26,228 bases of DNA from Desulfobacterales bacterium (GTDB taxonomy: Bacteria > Desulfobacterota > Desulfobacteria > Desulfobacterales > JASFBJ01). Location: contig JASFBJ010000007.1 of the NCBI GenBank assembly GCA_030149585.1, positions 1 through 26,228 of the forward strand, given 5' to 3'. How positions within the stretch are numbered: position 1 is the stretch's first letter; every line of letters begins with the position of its first letter. The notes under the pieces are model-generated. The model ran no database searches, was not told the DNA's origin, and was given only the letters and a program-made list of their open reading frames with translations. Both the position numbers and the translations under genes were made by a program. Positions 8,254 to 15,907 of this stretch are shown piece after piece.

Positions 8254-9009
8254 TTAGGCCATATCCCCAAAAATATATTGAACTATAGCGCAGGCCGCAA
8301 TGGCAGCGGTTTCTGCTCTTAAAATTCGAGGTCCTAAAGTGGCGATGGACACTCCTTTATCCTGTGCCTGTTTAATTTCGCTTGATGTAAACCCTCCTTC
8401 CGGCCCCATTATAATCATCATCTGTTTTGGCCTTATTTTTGATTGAAAAAGGTCTGAGATGATACTATTGGTTGATTTTTCATAAAAGATAATTGATAAA
8501 TCGCAATGTTCGGTTAGTTTTAAGAGTTCTTGAAAGGATATAAAAGGCCCGATATCCATAAGCATTCCCCTCTTGCACTGCTTTAAAGCCTCTTTACTAA
8601 TTATTTTCCAGCGCTGGATTCGGTTTTCAAGACGTTTTATTTTGGGAATTACAATGGAACGGGCAGCGGTAAAAGGAATCCACTGAACAGCTCCAAGTTC
8701 GGTAAGCTGTCGGACCAGGATATCCATTTTACGGTTTTTCAAAATTGCCTGGGCCACTATAAGCCGCAGTGGGGAATCAGTATTTGATCGATATTGGTCT
8801 AATATTTGCAACGGTACTCTTTGAGATGATATTCTTTGAGATGGTTGATCAATAATTTTAGCGTGATAATTATAACCATTTCCATCAAAAAGTTCTATGG
8901 TTTCACCTGGTTTTAGCCTGAGAACCTGATTGAGATGTTTGGCGTCAGATCCGGTTATAGCGGGAATTGATCGGTTTAATTGATTCAGAGAAATGAAAAA
9001 ACGGTACAT
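8254..9009 (-). CDS. rsmE: 16S rRNA (uracil-1498-N3)-methyltransferase RsmE
   Basis: 251 residues from the ATG at 9007-9009. An N-terminal PUA-like RNA-binding part (MYRFFISLNQ..., GSDAKHLNQVLRLKPGE) is followed by a SPOUT methyltransferase domain. That domain has KMDILVRQLTELGA, MGPEGGFTSSE (201-211) and LGPRILRAETAAIAA (225-239), the knotted SAM-binding loops diagnostic of RsmE. It should methylate N3 of U1498 in 16S rRNA using SAM. A longer ORF begins at 9033 (MLKRIIFN...). I prefer 9009 because an AAAAGGA ribosome binding site precedes that codon, the 9033 ATG has none, and family members normally start M-x-R-F/Y-F. No partner such as prmA is adjacent. Confidence 0.93.
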   Translation of the reverse strand: MYRFFISLNQLNRSIPAITGSDAKHLNQVLRLKPGETIELFDGNGYNYHAKIIDQPSQRISSQRVPLQILDQYRSNTDSPLRLIVAQAILKNRKMDILVRQLTELGAVQWIPFTAARSIVIPKIKRLENRIQRWKIISKEALKQCKRGMLMDIGPFISFQELLKLTEHCDLSIIFYEKSTNSIISDLFQSKIRPKQMMIIMGPEGGFTSSEIKQAQDKGVSIATLGPRILRAETAAIAACAIVQYIFGDMA

Positions 9010-9159
9010 ATTAAAAATTATCCTTTTTAGCATAAGTCATGCAGACAAATTATTTACTAATATATCAAGTCACAGGAAATCAATGTTTTTAGCTGCCAGG
9101 TGGAAAAAATACGCCTGATAAAATTTCCAATTTTTGAAAAATCCTGAAAATCAAACAAG

Positions 9160-9187
9160 TTGACACCCTATAAGGTGTATGTTAAAT
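9160..9187 (+). promoter_or_regulatory. Promoter with embedded palindrome upstream of the acidic repeat protein
   Basis: TTGACA (9160-9165) and TTAAAT (9182-9187) are separated by 16 nt. Between them ACACCCTATAAGGTGT (9163-9178) is a near-perfect dyad that would place a repressor over the core promoter. The regulator is unknown. Confidence 0.5.
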
Positions 9188-9239
9188 ATTTTGCAGCTTT
9201 AATGAAATTTGCTTTTTTAATAGTATTATGGGAGGCAAT

Positions 9240-10523
9240 ATGATTAATAATAAAATTTCCGATAATTTACCAAAACCAGTCAATTCAGAAACTAAAGAGA
9301 TAATTGAGTTAACAGATGAGGTTATCGATACTCCGGATAGCCGGAAAAAAATAATCGAATTGACTGATGTTGTTGGCGGTATTGAAGATATTGGAGAGGA
9401 TATTATCGAACTTACAGATATAATTGAATCCAGCGCACCAACTGATGAAGATATTATTGAGCTGACGGATATTATTGCAGATCCTGAAGATATTATTGAG
9501 CTGACGGATATTATTGCAGATCCTGAAGATATTATTGAGCTAACGGATATTATTTCAGCCTCTGAAAATATTAAACCAGAAGATATTAAAGAGGACATTA
9601 TTGATCTGATAGATATAGCTGAACCAGTTAGAACGACTGATGAAAATATTATCGAATTATCGGATATTGCCGAGGTTTCAACCTCCGAAGAAGAGGTTAT
9701 TGATTTAACAGACGAGATTATAGAAGAAGAAGGTTTGGATGACCTGGATCTGACTGAAAAAGTTGAGGATAGCATTGAAGAATTATTTGATAAAGATGAA
9801 AATATTGACCTCACACAGACAACTACAGAATCTGAAATAGAGGATGTAAAAACAGCTTTTGAGCCTTTGCCGGCAGAGGCTGATCATGCCCATTTGGAGG
9901 ATAATGATTTTGTTGAAACCACGGATTCGGCTTTACCTGAAGATGATGAAGAAATGGATGTGGAAATAATAGAAGAAGTTGTTGATGCTGAAAATGAAAT
10001 AGAAGCAGAAACAGAAACAGCAGAAGATGAGCCGTATGCAGGCACTCCGGCAATTGAAGATGTCGGCCTTGCCGGAGACACAAAAGGCACAGAAAACATA
10101 GAAGATACAGAAGATACAGAAGAACTATTAATAGAAAGTGAATCAAAAGCAGAGTTTAATCCGGCTAAAGCTTTGGGAGTTCAATCAGATACTGCTGATA
10201 ATTTTGAAATTGAAAAAATAACCAGCGAAGATCAACCTGAGTTTGTAATAATCCCGGAGGAGCCAAACGGTAAAATTGACGGTAAAATTGACGATAGAGA
10301 CGAAATTCCTGAATCCATTACACAATTAGAGGATGTTTCAAGGGAACCTGAGCTGATTTCTTTGTCAGAGGAGCAGATCGAGGCAGCTTTGGAAAGAGTG
10401 ATTGATAAATTATATGCTGATAAAATTGAAGATTTAATCATAGATGTTATTCACAAGGCGGTTACTAAAGAAATTACTAAAATTAAACAGGCCTTGCTTG
10501 ATAATACGGATAATGTTTTATAA
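9240..10523 (+). CDS. Acidic repeat protein with IIELTDII motifs and a PopZ-reminiscent helical C-terminus
   Basis: 427 residues, extremely rich in Glu, Asp and Ile. Residues 20-160 hold about nine copies of a hydrophobic-acidic motif, (D/E)-I-I-E-L-T-D-x-I. Several sit in exact 13-residue tandem units (EDIIELTDIIADP); weaker forms (DLDLTEKV, NIDLTQ) follow. Residues 200-365 are low-complexity acidic sequence, probably disordered. The last ~55 residues (LSEEQIEAALERVIDKLYAD, KIEDLIIDVIHKAVTKEITK) form amphipathic helices. Acidic disordered region plus helical C-terminal oligomeriser recalls the polar organiser PopZ, but I cannot claim homology. There is no signal peptide or TM segment, so it is cytoplasmic. 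The start is taken at 9240 because GGGAGG (9230-9235) lies just upstream; an ATG at 9228 has no ribosome binding site. A strong terminator separates it from valS. Confidence 0.8.
   Translation: MINNKISDNLPKPVNSETKEIIELTDEVIDTPDSRKKIIELTDVVGGIEDIGEDIIELTDIIESSAPTDEDIIELTDIIADPEDIIELTDIIADPEDIIELTDIISASENIKPEDIKEDIIDLIDIAEPVRTTDENIIELSDIAEVSTSEEEVIDLTDEIIEEEGLDDLDLTEKVEDSIEELFDKDENIDLTQTTTESEIEDVKTAFEPLPAEADHAHLEDNDFVETTDSALPEDDEEMDVEIIEEVVDAENEIEAETETAEDEPYAGTPAIEDVGLAGDTKGTENIEDTEDTEELLIESESKAEFNPAKALGVQSDTADNFEIEKITSEDQPEFVIIPEEPNGKIDGKIDDRDEIPESITQLEDVSREPELISLSEEQIEAALERVIDKLYADKIEDLIIDVIHKAVTKEITKIKQALLDNTDNVL
9447..9563 (+). repeat. Tandem 39-bp in-frame repeat
   Basis: Two identical 39-bp units (9447-9485 and 9486-9524) and a third degenerate copy (9525-9563) encode consecutive 13-residue EDIIELTDIIADP units. 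The nucleotide identity suggests recent duplication or slippage, while neighbouring motif copies have diverged. Confidence 0.85.
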
Positions 10524-10605
10524 AGTGTGAGATGTGTCTGTGTATGTGTATGTAACGAAACAGACAGGCAAGATGAAATTTTTTTTTGGGTTTTTTTTCG
10601 TTTAT

Positions 10606-10642
10606 AAGCAGGGGATTATCAACTAATCCCCTGCTTGTTTTT
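10606..10642 (+). terminator. Rho-independent terminator after the acidic repeat protein
   Basis: A perfect 13-bp stem AAGCAGGGGATTA/TAATCCCCTGCTT (10606-10618 and 10624-10636) with a 5-nt loop is followed by GTTTTTG. It lies about 80 nt after the upstream stop and 80 nt before the valS start, so valS probably has its own promoter or depends on readthrough. Confidence 0.85.
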
Positions 10643-10721
10643 GTAATGTTCAATATGCGGAATGCGGCTGAACTCATGTTCGTGTTCCTGAAGGTTTTTT
10701 TGAAGCAAGGAGTAATTTTAA

Positions 10722-13385
10722 ATGAAAGATAATTTGCTTGATAAGGGATATGACCCCCTGAAAGTTGAACAGCGCTGGTATAAATACTGGGAAGAAAATA
10801 AACTATTCGCGGCAGACGCCACAAGCAGTCAAAAAAGCTACTCTATTGTTATACCTCCCCCGAATGTTACAGGTGTTTTGCATATGGGGCATGCCCTGAA
10901 TAATACAATGCAGGATATTCTTTGTCGCTATAGACGACTGCAGGGAGATAATGTGCTTTGGATGCCGGGCACTGATCATGCTGGAATCGCCACCCAGAAT
11001 GTAGTGGAAAAAAAACTGGCCAGGGAAAAAACCGACCGGCATCAACTAGGCAGGGAAAACTTTATAGAAGCGGTTTGGCAGTGGCGTAAAAAATACGGCA
11101 GTGCGATTATCAATCAGTTAAAACGGCTGGGAGCTTCATGTGACTGGGAGCGGGAAAGATTTACCATGGATGAGGGGCTGTCCAGGGCAGTTCGCAAGGT
11201 CTTTGTGAAATTATATGAGGACGGCCTTATTTATCAGGGCAATTATATTATCAACTGGTGCCACCGCTGTAACACTGCTCTATCAGATCTGGAAGTAGAG
11301 CATGCTGAAATTGAAGGTCATTTATGGCATATCCGTTATCCATTTGCTGACGGCTCCGGCCATATAGTGATTGCTACAACCAGGCCGGAAACAATGTTGG
11401 GAGACACTGCAGTAGCAGTCAATCCAGAAGATGAACGTTATACATCCCTGCTTTGCGACCAGTTGATTCTGCCCCTGATGAATCGCCCAATTCCGTTGAT
11501 CAGAGATAAATATGTTGATACAAAATTTGGAACAGGGGCTTTAAAAATAACCCCTGCACATGACCCTAACGATTTTGAGATCGGACTTCGTCACTCCTTA
11601 GCCTCTATCAAGGTAATCGGGGATAACGGCAAAATGAACTCAAAAGCCGGTCAGTTTGAAGGGCTGGATCGTTTTGAATGCCGTGAAATGGTAGTAAAGG
11701 CTTTAAAACAGGCTGGCTTGATAGAAAAAATTATGGCGCATCCCCATAGCGTCGGTCATTGTTATCGATGCAAATCCGTGGTTGAACCTAATTTATCCAA
11801 ACAGTGGTTTGTAAAAACAAAGCCCCTGGCTAAAAAGGCGATTGCAGCAGTGGAAAACGGGCAGACAAAGATAATTCCCGGTTCCTGGAACAAAACCTAT
11901 TTTGAATGGATGCGTAATATTAAAGATTGGTGCATTTCACGGCAGATCTGGTGGGGTCATCAGATTCCAGCCTGGACCTGCGGCAAATGCGGCAAACTCA
12001 TAGTTGCTCAAAAAGATCCAACTTTTTGCCCGGAGTGCAAAAGCCATGATTTGACACAGGAGACAGATGTGCTTGACACATGGTTCAGTTCCGCGCTGTG
12101 GCCTTTTTCAACAATGGGATGGCCGGATAATACGCCTTTGTTAAAAAACTTTTACCCAACCAGTGTTTTGATTACCGGCTTTGATATTCTCTTTTTCTGG
12201 GTAGCCAGAATGATGATGATGGGCATATATTGCATGAAAGATGTTCCATTTAAAGATGTTTATGTTCACGCTCTGGTAAGGGATGAACATGGCAAGAAAA
12301 TGAGCAAATCCAAGGGCAATGTCATTGATCCTCTTGATATCATTGATAAATATGGAACAGATGCATTTCGTTTTACCTTGGCGGCCTTTGCAGCCCAGGG
12401 CCGGGATATCAAAATGAGTGAAAAACGGGTGGATGGTTATCGGCATTTTATTAATAAGCTTTGGAATGCAGCCCGTTTTGCCCTGATGCATATTTCAAAA
12501 GAGAATGATAAAATTGATTTGAGATTGCTTAGTCTGCCGGATCAATGGATTTTGTCAAGGCTGAGCAGAGTTACTGATATGGTGGAAAAAGCCCTGGACA
12601 GCTATCGTTTCAATGACGCGGCCGCAACTCTCTATCAATTTGTGTGGCATGAATTCTGCGACTGGTATCTGGAAGCTGCCAAACTGGCTCTTTACGAGAA
12701 AGAAGGCCCGGCTCAAAAACAAGTCGCCAGGGCAGTACTTGGTTTTGTGCTGGAAAACACCTTGATTTTGCTGCATCCTTTTATTCCTTTTATTACTGAA
12801 GAAATCTGGCATAAACTACCGGCAACCAAAGGATCGATTATGCGAGCTGTTTTTCCTTCCAATGCAGCTCGCCTGGCCGGTATGATCAGGAATAAAGAGG
12901 TGGAAGAGCAAATGGAGCTGATAAGCGCTATAATCACCGCCATTAGAAATATTCGGGGTGAAATGAATATCCCGCCAGCTTCAGCCTTAGAGGCTGTTAT
13001 TCAAACACCAGAGGATAATATTCATGCTGTTTTACAAAAAGAAAATAATCTGATTATAAATCTGGCCGGGTTAAAAAAACTTGAAATCAGCGGGCCCGGC
13101 ACAAGGCCCAAAATTGCTGCAACCGCTATTGTCGGTAATGCGGAAATATTTGTGATTCTTAAAGGAGTTATTGATTTTAATCAGGAAGCAACCAGGCTGA
13201 CCAAAGAAATTAATAAAATTGCCAAAGAACTTACAGGAGTTGCCAAAAAACTGGGTAATGAAGATTTTCTGAATAAAGCTCCGGAACAGGTAGTTAATAA
13301 GGTCAGACAAAAACACGCGGGCTTGCTGGAAAAACAACAGAAACTTCAAGCAACTCTGACAAGATTGAATAATCTTAACGTATAA
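10722..13385 (+). CDS. valS: Valyl-tRNA synthetase
   Basis: 887 residues, normal for ValRS. It charges tRNA-Val with valine using ATP. A class I catalytic core is visible: PPPNVTGVLHMGHALN (HIGH-type motif HMGH at 54-57) and KMSKSKGNVIDP (KMSKS at 526-530). The editing (CP1) domain lies between, with ATTRPETMLGDTAVAVNP and the ITPAHDPNDFEIG motif. A four-Cys zinc site (CGKCGKL...FCPECKS) precedes DVLDTWFSSALWP. The C-terminal arm is a predicted coiled coil (residues ~820-880, VAKKLGNEDFLNKAPEQVV), as in standard ValRS. An AAGGAG site 9 nt before the ATG supports the start. nadC begins 53 nt downstream on the same strand. Confidence 0.97.
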   Translation: MKDNLLDKGYDPLKVEQRWYKYWEENKLFAADATSSQKSYSIVIPPPNVTGVLHMGHALNNTMQDILCRYRRLQGDNVLWMPGTDHAGIATQNVVEKKLAREKTDRHQLGRENFIEAVWQWRKKYGSAIINQLKRLGASCDWERERFTMDEGLSRAVRKVFVKLYEDGLIYQGNYIINWCHRCNTALSDLEVEHAEIEGHLWHIRYPFADGSGHIVIATTRPETMLGDTAVAVNPEDERYTSLLCDQLILPLMNRPIPLIRDKYVDTKFGTGALKITPAHDPNDFEIGLRHSLASIKVIGDNGKMNSKAGQFEGLDRFECREMVVKALKQAGLIEKIMAHPHSVGHCYRCKSVVEPNLSKQWFVKTKPLAKKAIAAVENGQTKIIPGSWNKTYFEWMRNIKDWCISRQIWWGHQIPAWTCGKCGKLIVAQKDPTFCPECKSHDLTQETDVLDTWFSSALWPFSTMGWPDNTPLLKNFYPTSVLITGFDILFFWVARMMMMGIYCMKDVPFKDVYVHALVRDEHGKKMSKSKGNVIDPLDIIDKYGTDAFRFTLAAFAAQGRDIKMSEKRVDGYRHFINKLWNAARFALMHISKENDKIDLRLLSLPDQWILSRLSRVTDMVEKALDSYRFNDAAATLYQFVWHEFCDWYLEAAKLALYEKEGPAQKQVARAVLGFVLENTLILLHPFIPFITEEIWHKLPATKGSIMRAVFPSNAARLAGMIRNKEVEEQMELISAIITAIRNIRGEMNIPPASALEAVIQTPEDNIHAVLQKENNLIINLAGLKKLEISGPGTRPKIAATAIVGNAEIFVILKGVIDFNQEATRLTKEINKIAKELTGVAKKLGNEDFLNKAPEQVVNKVRQKHAGLLEKQQKLQATLTRLNNLNV

Positions 13386-13438
13386 GGAACGGGGCATTGG
13401 GAAAAATAATTTTTTAATTTTTCAGCAGGAAAATTATT

Positions 13439-14269
13439 ATGAATTCAATAAATAATATAATTGATCTGGCCTTAATGGAAGATATTGGCCCAGGTGATAT
13501 TACCACAGATAATCTGGTAGAGCCTGATCAATGCGGCACAGGCATAATTATTGCCAAAGAACCACTGGTTCTGGCTGGGCTGGAAACAGCCAGGCAGACT
13601 TTTTTGAAAATAGATCCAGCTCTTATTTTTATAACCGATTATCAAGATGGTGATTTAATTGAGACAGGAGATGTGGTTCTTAAAATCAAGGGCAGTTTAA
13701 GTGCTTTGCTCAAAGCTGAGAGAACAGCTCTTAATTTTTTGCAGCGACTATCCGGTATTGCGACTATGGTACGTTCCTATCTTAAAGAACTTGGCGATAG
13801 CCAGGTGCGTCTTACCGATACCCGAAAAACCACTCCTGGTTTGCGGGTATTGGAAAAATATGCTGTTAGAGTCGGTGGGGGTCATAATCACAGGCACGGA
13901 CTCTATGATGGTGTTTTAATAAAAGATAATCATATTGCCGTCAGCAAGGGAATAGTTAATGCAGTAACCCAAATTCGGAAAAAAATTTCGCATCTGATAA
14001 AAATAGAGGTTGAAGTAACTGACATGGAAGAAGTTATGCAGGCTCTTGAAGCAGGTGTGGACGTTATAATGCTGGATAATATGGATTTGGAGATGATTAT
14101 AAAAGCTGTAAAAATTATCAACCATAAGGCCATGGTTGAGGTTTCCGGTGGAATAACCAGGGCAAATCTTAATAAATTGTCGAAAACCGGAGTAGATATC
14201 ATCTCTATGGGAGCTTTAACCCATTCAGCAAGGTCAGTTGATTTAAGTATGAGAATCACCTTGGATTAA
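13439..14269 (+). CDS. nadC: Nicotinate-nucleotide pyrophosphorylase (carboxylating), quinolinate phosphoribosyltransferase
   Basis: 276 residues, the usual NadC length. It converts quinolinate and PRPP to nicotinate mononucleotide, CO2 and PPi in de novo NAD synthesis. Visible motifs: LMEDIGPGDITTD at the N-terminus, LKAERTALNFLQRLSGIAT, and DTRKTTPGLRVLEKYAVRVG (R129, K130 of the substrate site). These are followed by GGHNHRHGLYDGVLIKDNHI, EVEVTDMEE, DVIMLDNM, VEVSGGI and DIISMGALTHS. AGGA at 13427-13430 serves the start. nadA and nadB are not in the window. It ends 6 nt before the rhomboid-fusion gene, so the two are probably co-transcribed. Confidence 0.96.
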   Translation: MNSINNIIDLALMEDIGPGDITTDNLVEPDQCGTGIIIAKEPLVLAGLETARQTFLKIDPALIFITDYQDGDLIETGDVVLKIKGSLSALLKAERTALNFLQRLSGIATMVRSYLKELGDSQVRLTDTRKTTPGLRVLEKYAVRVGGGHNHRHGLYDGVLIKDNHIAVSKGIVNAVTQIRKKISHLIKIEVEVTDMEEVMQALEAGVDVIMLDNMDLEMIIKAVKIINHKAMVEVSGGITRANLNKLSKTGVDIISMGALTHSARSVDLSMRITLD

Positions 14270-14275
14270 TCAATT

Positions 14276-15244
14276 ATGATTCCAATTCGGGATACTATAT
14301 CCTCTAAAAATTTTCCAATTGTTAATTTTTCCCTGATCGGAATTAACATATTAGTCTATCTTCTGGAAGTGGCGCAAAACGCAAATCTGGACAGGTTTAT
14401 CTATATGTACGGACTTGTGCCGGCCCGTTATTTTGTTCCTCAGATTGCAGCATATTTTACCCTTGATCAGCAAATTTTTTCTCTGATCTCCTTTATGTTT
14501 TTGCATGGCGGTTTTTTGCATCTGCTCGGCAATATGTGGACCTTATATATTTTCGGTGATAATGTTGAAGATCATTTAGGTTCTTTTCGCTATTTATTAT
14601 TTTTTTTACTCTGCGGTCTTGCCTCTGGTTTTTCCCATCTGATTATCAACCCCCAGTCGAATGTGCCCACGGTAGGCGCCAGCGGGGCTATTGCCGGTGT
14701 AATGGGAGCCTATTTTTTGCTATATCCCAAAGCAAGAATATTAACCTTGATACCAATAATATTTATTCCCTGGTTTATCGAGATTCCAGCCTTCTTTTTT
14801 TTGGGAATCTGGTTTTTATTTCAATTTCTTCGAGCCACCACCGGTCACGCTGCTGCAAGCGGCATTGCCTGGTGGGCTCATATTGGCGGATTTATTTCCG
14901 GTATAATCTTTCTTAAAATCTTTCAGGCCCTGCCCATGGCCGGCGTAAATAATAAAATCCGTCATGTCACTGCCAGGAAAAAAACTCGTCACCTGCAAGT
15001 CATTCGACCTTCTGATACAGGTCAGAGTTCTAATCTTTACGCCACAATAAAAATTTCGCGTTATGAAGCCCTGGCAGGAACCCGTAAACTGGTTAATATT
15101 CCAAGAGGTTTTAATAAACAGCTTTTTAATGTGCTGATTCCAGCAGGAATAACAACGGGCAAGGTTTTAAAATTAAAAGGTCTGGGCAAAAATATGCCGC
15201 AAGGATCTCGCGGCGATCTATACCTAAAGGTTATGATCCAATAA
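14276..15244 (+). CDS. Rhomboid-family intramembrane serine protease with a C-terminal DnaJ-CTD-like domain
   Basis: 322 residues. Residues 1-220 are a six-to-seven-TM rhomboid: MIPIRDTISSKNFPIVNFSL at the N-terminus, HGGFLHLLGNMWTLYIFGDN (H77, H82, N86), catalytic Ser136 in GASGAIAG, and catalytic His202 in WWAHIGGF. Residues 253-322 (LYATIKISRYEALAGTRKLV, IPAGITTGKVLKLKGLG, SRGDLYLKVMI) resemble the C-terminal substrate-binding domain of DnaJ/CbpA ('IPPGTQxGxVxRLxGKG...RGDLYV'), without J-domain or zinc fingers. The predicted protein cleaves substrates in the inner membrane, with the tail probably cytosolic. The gene starts 6 nt after nadC with no clear ribosome binding site, so translational coupling is likely. 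Confidence 0.85.
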   Translation: MIPIRDTISSKNFPIVNFSLIGINILVYLLEVAQNANLDRFIYMYGLVPARYFVPQIAAYFTLDQQIFSLISFMFLHGGFLHLLGNMWTLYIFGDNVEDHLGSFRYLLFFLLCGLASGFSHLIINPQSNVPTVGASGAIAGVMGAYFLLYPKARILTLIPIIFIPWFIEIPAFFFLGIWFLFQFLRATTGHAAASGIAWWAHIGGFISGIIFLKIFQALPMAGVNNKIRHVTARKKTRHLQVIRPSDTGQSSNLYATIKISRYEALAGTRKLVNIPRGFNKQLFNVLIPAGITTGKVLKLKGLGKNMPQGSRGDLYLKVMIQ

Positions 15245-15245
15245 T

Positions 15246-15274
15246 AACTTGAATTTCATCCTAATATTCAAGTT
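15246..15274. terminator. Stem-loop after the rhomboid-fusion gene
   Basis: AACTTGAAT (15246-15254) pairs perfectly with ATTCAAGTT (15266-15274) across an 11-nt loop, immediately after the stop codon. The stem is AT-rich and no T-run follows, so it may protect the 3' end rather than terminate transcription. Confidence 0.35.
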
Positions 15275-15384
15275 GTAATGGCTGGCGGTAGCATCAATAA
15301 AAATTCCAGGTTATATCATCCGGCATCCGCCAACATTTTTGCCTGATTCCAGCATATTTTCCAAAAGATAATCAGGGCTTATCC

Positions 15385-15413
15385 AACAAACGGTTCAGAT
15401 TGTGGTGTTTGTT
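15385..15413. repeat. Short inverted repeat AACAAAC/GTTTGTT
   Basis: AACAAAC at 15385-15391 faces GTTTGTT at 15407-15413, just beyond the 3' end of the minus-strand two-CxxC gene. The outer bases (ATCCAAC ... GTTATAC) loosely recall attC core sites. The whole structure is only about 35 nt, well below known attC sizes, so it may be no more than a small hairpin. Confidence 0.35.
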
Positions 15414-15429
15414 ATACGCGTGTTTTGTT

Positions 15430-15843
15430 TTAAGATATACGTTTCAAGATTGCTTGCATATCGCTTTGAATTTTGTCTTTAGGAATATTCAAGCGCTTTG
15501 CTACTTCCTCAAATATCTCGTCATTCAATTCAATATCGAAAGCTACCTTATTTGAACCACATTTGCTGCAAGAAGCCACGTCAATGTAATCTGTATTCTT
15601 GTGAACTTTGAAATGAATATAGCCTAAATTGAGAGTTTGTTTCATGTGGTGCCTTAGTAAGTTTTGTGCTTCGTCATCACCCATGTCATAAACGCCACCA
15701 ATTTTAAATATACGCCTTTTGAAAATGCCTTTGTGACCACAGGCGTGACAACTCACAGGAGCAAGCCTATTAAACTTTTTTGATCTCAATATATCGTCAA
15801 CTTCTTTTTTTGACAACTCAGCTATTCTAATTGTTCTATCCAT
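15430..15843 (-). CDS. Small two-CxxC (zinc-ribbon-like) protein of unknown function
   Basis: 137 residues, not recognised. Two CxxC pairs, C32-x2-C35 (SCHACGHKG) and C92-x2-C95 (SCSKCGSNK), about 57 residues apart, probably ligate one zinc. The region between them is basic and His-rich (FKRRIFKIGG, LLRHHMKQTLN). The C-terminus (DEIFEEVAKRLNIPKDKIQS) is a charged helix. There is no signal peptide or TM segment, so it is probably cytosolic and might bind nucleic acid or a protein partner. A ribosome binding site AAGGAG lies 10 nt upstream. It follows pepA on the same strand after 64 nt. The body of pepA-like housekeeping neighbours gives no hint of its function. Confidence 0.65.
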   Translation of the reverse strand: MDRTIRIAELSKKEVDDILRSKKFNRLAPVSCHACGHKGIFKRRIFKIGGVYDMGDDEAQNLLRHHMKQTLNLGYIHFKVHKNTDYIDVASCSKCGSNKVAFDIELNDEIFEEVAKRLNIPKDKIQSDMQAILKRIS

Positions 15844-15907
15844 TGCTATTTTACTCCTTATTTAAAAAGCCATCATACAAATTATTACTTTAGAAATAGA
15901 GTAAAAT

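Noticed and set aside
9447..9563. CRISPR-like array
   Set aside because: The 39-bp repeats are directly tandem without spacers and are in-frame coding sequence.
9182..10146. Long Ser/Ile-rich and Leu/His-rich minus-strand ORFs opposite the acidic repeat protein
   Set aside because: They are antisense shadows of GAA/GAT/ATT-rich codons; the plus strand has the promoter, ribosome binding site and coherent motifs.
10524..10721. T-box or other tRNA-sensing leader in front of valS
   Set aside because: Only a standard terminator hairpin is present. There is no T-box sequence or specifier loop, and such leaders are not expected in this lineage.
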